Positions 1 to 7,471 of a DNA stretch of 21,921 nucleotides are shown piece after piece. The translations under genes and the position numbers were made by a program. The notes under the pieces are model-generated. The model made no database searches, was not told where the DNA came from, and saw nothing but the letters and a program-made list of their open reading frames with translations. Position 1 is the first letter of the stretch. Each line of letters begins with the position of its first letter. The stretch spans positions 28,987-50,907 of the forward strand of contig JAAVAA010000037.1 in NCBI GenBank assembly GCA_014804285.1, given 5' to 3'. The DNA is from Lachnospiraceae bacterium. GTDB taxonomy: Bacteria > Bacillota > Clostridia > Lachnospirales > Lachnospiraceae.

Positions 1-30
1 TGACAACCTCTTAGTAGAAAGGAATTACAT

Positions 31-1266
31 ATGGATAATAAAGTAACGAATCATGTAAAAAGAAATGTAAAATTAGATTATATCAGTACCTTCATAACGA
101 ATTTAAACATGCAAAGCTCCATATGGGTGCTTTATCTTGCATACTGCGGATTAAGCTTAGCCCAAATTGGTCTTGTTGAAGGAATCTATCATGCAACCAG
201 CATCCTGTTTGAGATCCCCTCCGGAGCACTGGCAGATTTACTTGGAAGAAAAAGATGTATGATCTTAAGCAGGATATGCATAGCCATCTCCTGTATGATT
301 ATGCTCTTTGCCAAAGGGTTTTGGTTCTTTGCCCTCAGTTTCGTTATTCAGGCATTGGGGAATAACTTAAATTCCGGTTCCGAAGAAGCGCTTATATACG
401 ACAGCATGAAATACACCGGACAGGAAGATCAGTATATCAATGTATATGGCAAAATAAATTTCATCATCGAAGTCTCACAGGGAATCGCCACCGTTACAGG
501 CGGAATCCTTGCCGAATTTTCCTACTTTTGGTGCTATGGCGCATGTCTGATCATTGCCGCCCTTGCAATGGTTCCGGTTGCATTTATGGCAGAAGTACCT
601 CTTATTATTTCTTCTGACAATGACTGTACGAAAAAATCGTACAGCCACTCAGCTCGCTGCTCGCAGGAATCGATCCGTCAAATGGTCACTTTCCATTTTA
701 AAACATGCTTTCAGATTCTGAAGTCAGATATCCGCATCCTTAAGATCATCACCTATTACTCTGCGGTTTTTGCCGCGCAAACGCTTTTGTTTTTTTACAG
801 CCAACAATACTATTTTGAAATGGGTTATAATAAAATTCAAATCAGCCTTATCCTACTGATCACCAGTATCCTTTCCTGCGCCGGGGCAGTGGCAAGCGAA
901 AAGCTTTTCCGAAGATTCGGAGAAAAGATAGCATTCATTGGCACTCTTGCAATAGCAATGGCATTTGTAGGATATGGATTCCAAAACATCTTCCTTTCCA
1001 TAACAGTCTTTTGCATAGCCGGATTTTTTAACTCCGTTCTTTATCCGGTGCAGTCAGAACTGCTGAACAGACTTATCCCGTCCAAGCAGCGGGCAACCTT
1101 GATTTCCGTGAACAGCATGTTCTTTTCCATTGCTATGATCCTGCTGTTCCCCCTTGCCGGAATGCTGGCGGATAAATGGGGGCTTACAGCAGTTTTCGTC
1201 GGAATAGGGGTTGTGTTACTGATATTTACAATTTGCTGGAATTTCCGGGATAATTGCAAAAAATAA
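31..1266 (+). CDS. MFS transporter, drug/efflux-like
   Basis: A 411-residue integral membrane protein of the major facilitator superfamily, probably a proton-coupled exporter of small molecules at the cytoplasmic membrane; the substrate cannot be told. The sequence shows about twelve hydrophobic segments in two halves, split by a polar loop near residues 196-225. The first loop between membrane segments carries GALADLLGRKR (about residues 70-80), the typical MFS motif A (G-x-x-x-D-x-x-G-R-[KR]). A second version, GMLADKWG, lies near residue 383. The ATG is preceded by AAAGGA at 18-23 with a 7-base spacer, so the start is well supported. It ends about 25 bases before a strong hairpin terminator and converges on the fucosidase gene. 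The family is certain; the function is not, and a sugar or metabolite exporter is possible. Confidence 0.88.
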   Translation: MDNKVTNHVKRNVKLDYISTFITNLNMQSSIWVLYLAYCGLSLAQIGLVEGIYHATSILFEIPSGALADLLGRKRCMILSRICIAISCMIMLFAKGFWFFALSFVIQALGNNLNSGSEEALIYDSMKYTGQEDQYINVYGKINFIIEVSQGIATVTGGILAEFSYFWCYGACLIIAALAMVPVAFMAEVPLIISSDNDCTKKSYSHSARCSQESIRQMVTFHFKTCFQILKSDIRILKIITYYSAVFAAQTLLFFYSQQYYFEMGYNKIQISLILLITSILSCAGAVASEKLFRRFGEKIAFIGTLAIAMAFVGYGFQNIFLSITVFCIAGFFNSVLYPVQSELLNRLIPSKQRATLISVNSMFFSIAMILLFPLAGMLADKWGLTAVFVGIGVVLLIFTICWNFRDNCKK

Positions 1267-1291
1267 CATAGACATTTCTGTATAATAAATA

Positions 1292-1314
1292 GGAGGGAGT
1301 CAATTGCTCCCTCC
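1292..1314. terminator. Probable bidirectional intrinsic terminator
   Basis: A perfect 8-bp stem GGAGGGAG / CTCCCTCC (1292-1299 with 1307-1314) and a 7-base loop. On the + strand it is followed by a T-rich run (GTTTGGTTTTCTTTT), and on the - strand by TATTTATTATA. It sits between the convergent MFS and fucosidase genes and could end transcription of both. Confidence 0.8.
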
Positions 1315-1348
1315 CGTTTGGTTTTCTTTTATGCAACAGCAAATCCCA

Positions 1349-2767
1349 TCAACCATATACCCCAACAAAAGACAGTGTCGGCGCCACCCTCGCATCCAGA
1401 ATCCGAATCCGTATTTCCGATGTATCGATCGCATCAATTGGAATAATTTTCTTATACCCGACAACAGTACCCTCATACGCTGTCTGAAATTCACCATGAA
1501 GCAATGCCTGTATTTCAAATTTCTCAATTCTCTGGCTGAACAAAATATTTTCTTTGAGCACCAAATATTTCATACAAATGTCTTTTTCCCATTTCAAAGA
1601 AATACTGCAGTCAGTGATCCCATCCGGCGTTTTATAGCAGGCTTCATAAGTATCCATTCTGACTTTTTCGATTTCAAAACCTTCCTGATGATCAGATGCT
1701 TCAAGCACAGCCAGATCCGCCAAATTCTCCTTGTAGGTTTCTCTGATATAATCCCCCAGCTCCCGAAGCCTTTTGACATCCTTGGCATGAAACAGCCCGT
1801 CCCTTGTAGGAGGAATGTTCAGTAAAAAGGTGGCATTTCCGCCAACTGATTTTTCATAGATATCGATCAGTTTGGCCAACGGCTTCACTTGGTCATCCTC
1901 CGCTTCATGGTAAAACCAGCCCGGACGGATCGATGTATTCACTTCCGCAGGATACCAGATTAGCTTCTCTTCCCCTTCCAAAATTTCACGACTTCCTAAG
2001 TCCAAATCCTGTGCTGCCACTTTCCGCTGCCGGAAAGTCTCTTCATCCTGTTGCTGGCTTTTTGATGCAATCTTTTCTGTATCCCTCATCCTCTCCGGTA
2101 CAACACTCCATTCGGAGGGTCGTGTTTCCCCAGCTTCATTTCCACACCAACGCACATCCGGACCGCACACACTGATGCAGGCATCCGGCTGTAATCTGCG
2201 TACCACTTCATAATACCGATCCCAGTCATAGAATTGCTTTTTCCCGTTAGCGCCTTCCCCGCAGGCACCGTCAAACCATACGGTAAAAATATCCCCATAG
2301 TTTGTCAAAAGCTCCGTCAATTGGTTGACAAAATAATCATCGTATACCTCGCCCTGCCCATAGTATTGGCTGTTTCGATCCCATGGAGACAAATATACGC
2401 CAAAAGCAAGTCCCGCTTCCCTGCATGCATCCGATACCTCTTTTACAATATCCCCTTTTCCATCCTTATAGGGACTTGCCGCTATCGTATGCTCCGTGTA
2501 CTTGCTCGGCCACAGGCAAAATCCATCATGATGCTTACATGTTAGAATCAGCCCCTTCATGCCCGCAGCCTTTATGGCATCTGTCCACTGCCTGGCATCC
2601 AGCTTTGCCGGATTGAAGATAGACGGGCTTTCTGTCCCGTCTCCCCATTCCTTGTCTGTAAACGTATTCACTGTAAAATGTACAAAGCTGTAGAATTCCA
2701 TCTGCTGATGCTTTAACTGCCTGCTGCTTGGCACAATCTGTATCAGCCGTTTATCCATATCGGTCAT
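1349..2767 (-). CDS. Alpha-L-fucosidase, GH29, cytoplasmic
   Basis: A 472-residue retaining alpha-L-fucosidase of family GH29, which releases fucose from fucosylated glycans. Seen in the sequence: the N-terminal block EFYSFVHFTVNTFTDKEWGDG (residues 24-44), KHHDGFCLWPSKYT (78-91), SPWDRN (127-132) and VWFDGA (163-168), whose Asp166 is the expected nucleophile. SPWDRN points to the GH29-B type, which in characterised members prefers branched 1,3/1,4-linked fucose; this is family inference. A catalytic barrel of about 330 residues is followed by a beta-rich C-terminal part. There is no signal peptide, so the enzyme should act on imported oligosaccharides. The ribosome site is weak (GTGAAAAG before ATG); Met4 is an alternative start. 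It is the last gene of the leftward run, 64 bases after the HAD gene. Confidence 0.9.
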   Translation of the reverse strand: MTDMDKRLIQIVPSSRQLKHQQMEFYSFVHFTVNTFTDKEWGDGTESPSIFNPAKLDARQWTDAIKAAGMKGLILTCKHHDGFCLWPSKYTEHTIAASPYKDGKGDIVKEVSDACREAGLAFGVYLSPWDRNSQYYGQGEVYDDYFVNQLTELLTNYGDIFTVWFDGACGEGANGKKQFYDWDRYYEVVRRLQPDACISVCGPDVRWCGNEAGETRPSEWSVVPERMRDTEKIASKSQQQDEETFRQRKVAAQDLDLGSREILEGEEKLIWYPAEVNTSIRPGWFYHEAEDDQVKPLAKLIDIYEKSVGGNATFLLNIPPTRDGLFHAKDVKRLRELGDYIRETYKENLADLAVLEASDHQEGFEIEKVRMDTYEACYKTPDGITDCSISLKWEKDICMKYLVLKENILFSQRIEKFEIQALLHGEFQTAYEGTVVGYKKIIPIDAIDTSEIRIRILDARVAPTLSFVGVYG

Positions 2768-2831
2768 AATCTTTTCACTTTCACTGGTATTCTCTTTTCA
2801 TCTATACTTTCAGAAGTCCAAAATCATTAAC

Positions 2832-3614
2832 TCAAATTCCCAACATCCTGCACACCTTTTCCATGTCCATCTTCATCTGCACATAGGTTGCGTTCACATT
2901 GGAATCACCGGGCGGGGAAATATTGGAATGAATATAACATGTATCCATGCCCGCCAGTTTCGCCCCTTCAATATCACACAGAGCATCATTTCCGATCATG
3001 ATGCTCTCCTCGGGATCCAGGCAATATGTATCCAACAGGATTTCAAAAAAACGGATATCCGGCTTTTTAACACCATACTCCGAAGATATCATAATTCCAT
3101 CAAAATACTGGACAATCTCCAGCATATGCAGCTCATATTCCGTAAATATTTTCTGGGCATTCGATAAAAGATAAACTCCTTTTCCTCTTTTCCGAAGTCT
3201 TTCAAGCATCTCCTTCACTCCCGGATAAAGGCAAATATATTCTGTAGTCAGGGCACGGAACATCTGCCCTGTGTGAATGGTCAGCTGCTTATCCGATTCC
3301 ACTCCCTTTTCCCTGTAAAGTCCTTCAAAGACTGTTTCTATCTGAATTTCCGGGTATCCCTCATGGCTTTCTGCGTTCCTTGCGGCTGCTTTTTCTTCCC
3401 TGCGCCGCCTGTTGTATGCCACAATATCCCTAGCTAAGATTTCCTCCTGACTTTGAACCAGCCTCCCGTAGGCCTCCTGCAGCTCCCTTGGTGTGTATAA
3501 CGCATCATGGTATCCGTAAAAAAGAGCCAGCTTTTCCCAGACCGACGGACTGTCCTCCCGGGTATGAATGTCTACCAGAGTTCCATACAGATCAAATATA
3601 TAGTTTTGGTACAT
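2832..3614 (-). CDS. HAD-superfamily hydrolase
   Basis: A 260-residue HAD-like protein. Visible motifs: motif I FDLYGTLVD (residues 7-15, nucleophile Asp8), motif II around YLLSNAQ (about 147-153), motif III Lys in GVKKPD, and motif IV IGNDALCDIEGAKLAG. An insertion after motif I (about residues 16-125) is a helical cap of the HAD-IA type. Asp+2 of motif I, the acid/base of HAD phosphatases, is Tyr10 here, as in haloacid dehalogenases, so a plain phosphatase role is not assured. The start codon lies inside the 3' end of the debranching-enzyme gene (23-base overlap), with AGGAGG and AGAGGAG just upstream, so translation is probably coupled. Substrate unknown. Confidence 0.85.
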   Translation of the reverse strand: MYQNYIFDLYGTLVDIHTREDSPSVWEKLALFYGYHDALYTPRELQEAYGRLVQSQEEILARDIVAYNRRRREEKAAARNAESHEGYPEIQIETVFEGLYREKGVESDKQLTIHTGQMFRALTTEYICLYPGVKEMLERLRKRGKGVYLLSNAQKIFTEYELHMLEIVQYFDGIMISSEYGVKKPDIRFFEILLDTYCLDPEESIMIGNDALCDIEGAKLAGMDTCYIHSNISPPGDSNVNATYVQMKMDMEKVCRMLGI

Positions 3615-5562
3615 CTCCTCTTTTTACCTCCTCAAGCACTTCATATACCCGAAGGATTTCCCCCACGCTCCATGCCTGGGCATAGCAGCCCCGGGAAAAG
3701 GAAGGGTTCTCTCCGTCATAGATCTCCGGCAGTTGTCCAATGCACCCCTCCGCCATGGCACTCTTCAGCACCTCCATCTGATGCTCCACCTTCTCTGCCG
3801 CCTCCCTGGAATAGCTGCGGGTTTTCAGATAGGCAAGATAGTAGGCTCCCAAAGGAAACACCCATACTGTCCCCTGATGGTAAGCCAGGTCTCTCTCAAT
3901 CTGCTCTCCCCCGTATTTGCCGTGAAATTCCGGATCAGACCTTTCAAGAGTCCGAAGTCCCAACGGAGTATACAGTTTTTCAAATACGGTATCCACCACC
4001 TGTTTCTCCTGCTCCTGATCTAACATGGTAAAAGGCATGGAAACCGCCCAGATTTGATTGCATCTAATCTGTTCATCCGCCTTCGTACCTGAGAGTACAT
4101 CCTTAAGGCAGCCTTTCTTTTCATTCCAGAATTTTTCACGAAAGCCCGCCTTTACTTTTTCTGCCAGAACCCCATAATCTCCCTCTTCTCCCAGCATTTT
4201 TCCAAATATGTCCATCACACGAAGCGCATTGTACCAGTAAGCATTGATCTCCACCGGCTTCCCGTGGCGGGGTGTAGGCAGGATCTCTCCCACTCTCACA
4301 TCCATCCATGTAACCTGATCCAACCCTTCTCCCGCTTCAATGAGCCCGTCCTGATCCATGCGGATCCCATAGGCGGTTCCCTTCCGGTACCATTTGATAA
4401 TCTCCTTCATGACAGGCCATACCTCTTTGATAAACGGGATATCCTCTGTTTTTCTGAAATACAGATATACTCCGTGAATGTATAAAAGTGAAGCATCCAC
4501 CGTATTATACTGAGGCTCCTTACTCCCCTCCGGAAAAAGATTAGGCATCAGACCATCCTTACAATATGCCGAAAAGGTTTTGAGAATGCTTTTTGCAGCT
4601 TCAAGCTGCCCGGCTGCAATGCAGCAGCCTCCCAGCGCGATCATCGTATCCCGTCCCCAGTCCTCAAAAAAGGGGTATCCTGCAAGCAAAGTTTTTCCGC
4701 CTGTAGTACTCCTCTCGGTCACAAACTGGTTTGCGCTTTTTACCAGCATGCAGGCTGCTTCCTGCTTCATGCCGGAAGCCCGGACCAACTCCTCCCGATA
4801 GGCTGCAGCTTCCCGGATCACCTGATCTGCCGACTCCCGGATCTCTTCCATTCCGAACAGGACTTCCAGCACCCCTTTTCCTTTCCCCGGCACTTCGGCA
4901 ATGACCTGATGATTCGTCCATGTGCTTCCCTCACTTCTCCTTCCATCGCAGGCATCATATGCGTAATACAGCCCTTCGGAAAGCCTGGGTGAGAAAGAGC
5001 GAATCTGCCCGTTGGTCTTAAAAAACATCGTTAGTTCTCCGGAAACGATTCTGCCCTCTTTCAGCACAAATTTCTGTCCGGGAGCTGTCTTTTCCCCTTT
5101 GGGAACAAACTGCAGATGTGGAGTCACCTTAAGTATCACTCTTTCCGAAGTCCTGTTTTCTATTTCGTATTTCACGGCCACCAGGTTTTTTCCCTGCTTC
5201 ATGGCAATCCTTTTTATGATTTCCACCCCGTCCAGATGGTAAGTCCACTCCGGATAATCCTCAAAACTAAATGCCGATAGATACCGATATCCCTCCTCGC
5301 TCTGCGCAGAATTCAGATATTCCTGCCCTGAAAGATGCACACATTTATCTGCCCGCTCCAACTCTTCTTCCAATCTGTGAATCATATTATAGCGATGATT
5401 CGGCGGCTCAACACAGGCCATCAACAGCGCATGGTCATTCCGGGTGGCAGAACCTGTTATCGTGCCAGACGAAAAACCACCCAATCCATTTGTCAACAGA
5501 TAACAGTTTTCTTCCCCCCGCTCTCTGGTATTCCAGTTTTGTTTCCCGTAAATAAATCTCAT
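3592..5562 (-). CDS. Glycogen debranching enzyme (amylo-alpha-1,6-glucosidase, GH133)
   Basis: A 656-residue protein with the bacterial debranching layout. The N-terminal beta-rich domain (about 1-230) starts with NGLGGFSSGTITGSATRNDH, and a GH133 (alpha/alpha)6 catalytic domain follows (about 270-645). Signature stretches in the second part are FFEDWGRDTMIALGG (298-312), YNTVDASLLYIHGVYLYF (352-369), GLDQVTWMD (413-421) and QGTVWVFPLGAYYLAYL near the C-terminus. The enzyme would hydrolyse alpha-1,6 branch glucose in glycogen or limit dextrins in the cytoplasm; no signal peptide is present. It begins 15 bases after the PPK2 gene with a weak AAGAAG ribosome site and overlaps the HAD gene, so these are probably one transcript. 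A function in starch-dextrin use together with the MalE/F/G/Q locus downstream is plausible. Confidence 0.92.
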   Translation of the reverse strand: MRFIYGKQNWNTRERGEENCYLLTNGLGGFSSGTITGSATRNDHALLMACVEPPNHRYNMIHRLEEELERADKCVHLSGQEYLNSAQSEEGYRYLSAFSFEDYPEWTYHLDGVEIIKRIAMKQGKNLVAVKYEIENRTSERVILKVTPHLQFVPKGEKTAPGQKFVLKEGRIVSGELTMFFKTNGQIRSFSPRLSEGLYYAYDACDGRRSEGSTWTNHQVIAEVPGKGKGVLEVLFGMEEIRESADQVIREAAAYREELVRASGMKQEAACMLVKSANQFVTERSTTGGKTLLAGYPFFEDWGRDTMIALGGCCIAAGQLEAAKSILKTFSAYCKDGLMPNLFPEGSKEPQYNTVDASLLYIHGVYLYFRKTEDIPFIKEVWPVMKEIIKWYRKGTAYGIRMDQDGLIEAGEGLDQVTWMDVRVGEILPTPRHGKPVEINAYWYNALRVMDIFGKMLGEEGDYGVLAEKVKAGFREKFWNEKKGCLKDVLSGTKADEQIRCNQIWAVSMPFTMLDQEQEKQVVDTVFEKLYTPLGLRTLERSDPEFHGKYGGEQIERDLAYHQGTVWVFPLGAYYLAYLKTRSYSREAAEKVEHQMEVLKSAMAEGCIGQLPEIYDGENPSFSRGCYAQAWSVGEILRVYEVLEEVKRGDVPKLYI

Positions 5563-5577
5563 TGTCTTCTTGATAAC

Positions 5578-7050
5578 CTATTCCTTTAATGCTTTTTGAA
5601 TCTCTTCAATCACAATCTTAAGCGCCTTGATCCTCGCATACTTCTTATCCACTGACTCCAAAATGTGCCAGGGTGCATAAGAGGTACTGGTCTTCTCTAT
5701 CATTTCATCCACTGCTTCCTCATATACATCCCACTTTGCCCGATTCCGCCAGTCTTCATCCGTAATCTTCCACCGCTTTTCCGGTGTGTCACGCCTGTTT
5801 TCAAACCGCTCAAGCTGAGTATCTTTGTCAATCTGAACCCAGAATTTGATAATCACAGCACCCCAGTCATGAAGTTCTTTCTCAAATTCGTTCATCTCGT
5901 TATAAGCACGTTTCCAATCGTTTTCACTGCAAAAACCTTCCAGCCGTTCCACCATCACGCGCCCATACCAGCTTCTGTCAAAAATAGCTATATGACCTGT
6001 CTTGGGAAGTCTGGTCCAAAACCGCCATAGATAATGCCTTGCCTTTTCATGGGGCTCAGGGCTGGCGATCGGATGAACCTCAAATCCTCTGGGATCAAGG
6101 GCTTCTGTGATACGTTTGATATTTCCGCCCTTTCCCGCCGCATCCCAGCCTTCATATAAAATGACTACCGGAACTTTCATTCTGTATAACCGGTTATGAA
6201 GTTCCTGCAATTGAGACTGTAAGCGTTTCAACTCCGATTTATATTCACCCTCTTCTATCGTCTGGTCAAGAGCTATCTCCGAAAGCTTCGGCATTTTTAC
6301 CAGAGGAAAAACATTTTGTAAAAGCGGCACCGCAAGACTCTGGTTCTGCAACGCAATCTCGATCCCCTGGGTAAGAATTTCCAACGCCTGAAGCTCCGCC
6401 CATTTTTGGGACTTAGCGTCGATCACATACCAAGGTGCAGACGGTGCATGAGTATCTTCCAGATACCTGTCAAAAACAAGCTCACATTTCTCATAATGTT
6501 TATTCTGCCATCTGTCATCCTCGCTGACCCGCCATTTGGTATCAATATTTCCCGTCAGCTCCTTGATCCTCTTCTTTTGCTCCTTCTGACTGATATGACA
6601 GAAAAATTTGATCACCAGATAGCCGTTGTCCGTGAGCTGCCTTTCAAACCGTCTGATGCTGTCAATCCTCTGCTCATAGGTTTTCTGACTAATTCCACCA
6701 TGGAGACACATTCCGGTCAGTTCATCCATCCACCCGGAATCCAAAAACATAAACTTCCCGGCTTCCGGTATTTTACTGAAATACCGGCACAGAAAGGGTT
6801 TTCTCTGCTCCTCTTCACTTGGCCGGTCCATAGGGGCCACCTTAAAAAACCTTGGATCAATATTCTGAATCAGATCCCCGATCAGGCTCCCCTTGCCTGC
6901 TGTCCCCCAGCCTTCTACCAATACCAGTACCGGAACCTTGTGATCCTTAAGCAGCATCTGCTGACCGGCAAGCTTTTCCCTTGCCCTTTTTAAGCGCTGC
7001 TTCAGATCTTCCTCTTCCGGTTTTTCCATGTATTGTACGTTTTTTAACAT
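5578..7050 (-). CDS. pap: Polyphosphate:AMP phosphotransferase (tandem PPK2)
   Basis: A 490-residue protein of two PPK2 domains. The C-terminal domain has an intact Walker A (GWDAAGKGG, 301-309), the lid-region PHEKARHYLWRFW (333-345) and Walker B with catalytic residues FDRSWYGRVMVER (357-369). The N-terminal domain has GWGTAGKGS (47-55) but LDSGWMDEL (103-111) where the active motif would be, so it is probably catalytically degenerate. Two-domain PPK2 proteins (class II) phosphorylate AMP to ADP using polyphosphate. I chose the ATG at 7050 because GGGAGGG lies 6 bases before it; an in-frame TTG at 7065 overlaps that ribosome site. It follows the 63-residue gene by 25 bases and precedes the debranching gene by 15, so an operon is likely. 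Confidence 0.9.
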   Translation of the reverse strand: MLKNVQYMEKPEEEDLKQRLKRAREKLAGQQMLLKDHKVPVLVLVEGWGTAGKGSLIGDLIQNIDPRFFKVAPMDRPSEEEQRKPFLCRYFSKIPEAGKFMFLDSGWMDELTGMCLHGGISQKTYEQRIDSIRRFERQLTDNGYLVIKFFCHISQKEQKKRIKELTGNIDTKWRVSEDDRWQNKHYEKCELVFDRYLEDTHAPSAPWYVIDAKSQKWAELQALEILTQGIEIALQNQSLAVPLLQNVFPLVKMPKLSEIALDQTIEEGEYKSELKRLQSQLQELHNRLYRMKVPVVILYEGWDAAGKGGNIKRITEALDPRGFEVHPIASPEPHEKARHYLWRFWTRLPKTGHIAIFDRSWYGRVMVERLEGFCSENDWKRAYNEMNEFEKELHDWGAVIIKFWVQIDKDTQLERFENRRDTPEKRWKITDEDWRNRAKWDVYEEAVDEMIEKTSTSYAPWHILESVDKKYARIKALKIVIEEIQKALKE

Positions 7051-7075
7051 ACACATCCCTCCCAAAGCTTTTAAG

Positions 7076-7267
7076 TTATAAAATCACAAACAACAGCAAG
7101 ATAACTACAATCAATGCTGCCACACAGCCAAATGCAATAATACCTGCTTTTCTTTTTGCCGGGCTGATCGGCATATCAGCTTCTCTTCTGCGGTCACTCT
7201 CCAGCAAATTAACTTCCCTTGCCATCTCCCGCATGACATTATCGCCTCTTCCCGGATTTATCCCCAT
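7076..7267 (-). CDS. Small tail-anchored membrane protein, unknown function
   Basis: A 63-residue protein I do not recognise. It has a charged N-terminal half rich in Arg, Glu and Asp (REMAREVNLLESDRRREAD), a short basic stretch PAKRK, and a C-terminal hydrophobic segment of about 23 residues (about 41-63) that runs to the stop codon. This suggests a single-span protein with its N-terminus in the cytoplasm. The start at 7267 is well supported by GAAAGGAGAGGG just upstream. It is the first gene of the leftward PPK2/debranching/HAD/fucosidase run. A role with the PPK2 enzyme is a guess from position only. Confidence 0.7.
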   Translation of the reverse strand: MGINPGRGDNVMREMAREVNLLESDRRREADMPISPAKRKAGIIAFGCVAALIVVILLLFVIL

Positions 7268-7313
7268 TTTACCCTCTCCTTTCTGTACATTAATAAAACG
7301 AAATACCATTATT

Positions 7314-7341
7314 AATATAGTATAACATAAAACACGTTCAA
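7314..7341 (-). promoter_or_regulatory. Candidate sigma-A promoter for the PPK2/debranching run
   Basis: Read on the - strand: TTGAAC (7341-7336), 16 bases, then TATATT (7319-7314). An overlapping alternative is the extended -10 TGTTATACT a few bases upstream. It lies about 47 bases before the 63-residue gene. Only sequence matching supports it. Confidence 0.5.
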
Positions 7342-7397
7342 ATAGGCAAGTCGTTTGCAATATACTCATGTTTTTGCAGAAACGAAATATTGATAAA

Positions 7398-7426
7398 TTG
7401 CTTATCCTATCAAACTATGACATAAT
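7398..7426 (+). promoter_or_regulatory. Candidate promoter for the sulfatase-maturase gene
   Basis: A weak -35 (TTGCTT, 7398-7403), 17 bases, then CATAAT (7421-7426). This would start transcription near 7433, about 40 bases before the maturase ATG. The -10 box lies inside the 28-bp palindrome at 7412-7439, so binding there would block RNA polymerase. Confidence 0.45.
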
Positions 7427-7439
7427 GATGTCACAGTTT
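7412..7439. promoter_or_regulatory. 28-bp interrupted palindrome, candidate operator
   Basis: The two 12-base arms are inverted copies with one mismatch: AAACT-a-TGACAT, spacer AATG, ATGTCA-c-AGTTT. The centre sits on the proposed -10 and start site of the maturase gene. Length and position fit an operator for a dimeric helix-turn-helix repressor. The binding protein is not identified; the AraC-family gene nearby is not an obvious match because that family usually binds direct repeats. Confidence 0.65.
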
Positions 7440-7471
7440 ATTTGCTGCAACATTATAAAGGAGGATTTCTT

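Noticed and set aside
1268..1280. 13-base match in inverted orientation to 8602-8614 (ATAGACATTTCTG)
   Set aside because: A few 13-base matches are expected by chance in a window of this size, and neither copy has flanking similarity.
1304..1825. 173-codon open frame on the + strand
   Set aside because: It lies wholly antisense to the GH29 fucosidase, shows no family motifs, and the fucosidase reading is certain.
3507..4031. 174-codon open frame on the + strand
   Set aside because: Antisense to the HAD and debranching genes; proline- and serine-rich low-complexity translation without ribosome site.
7390..7413. TTGATA / TATCAA inverted pair with a 12-base gap, recalling an FNR-like box
   Set aside because: The spacing does not fit the TTGAT-N4-ATCAA form and six matching bases in AT-rich DNA is weak.
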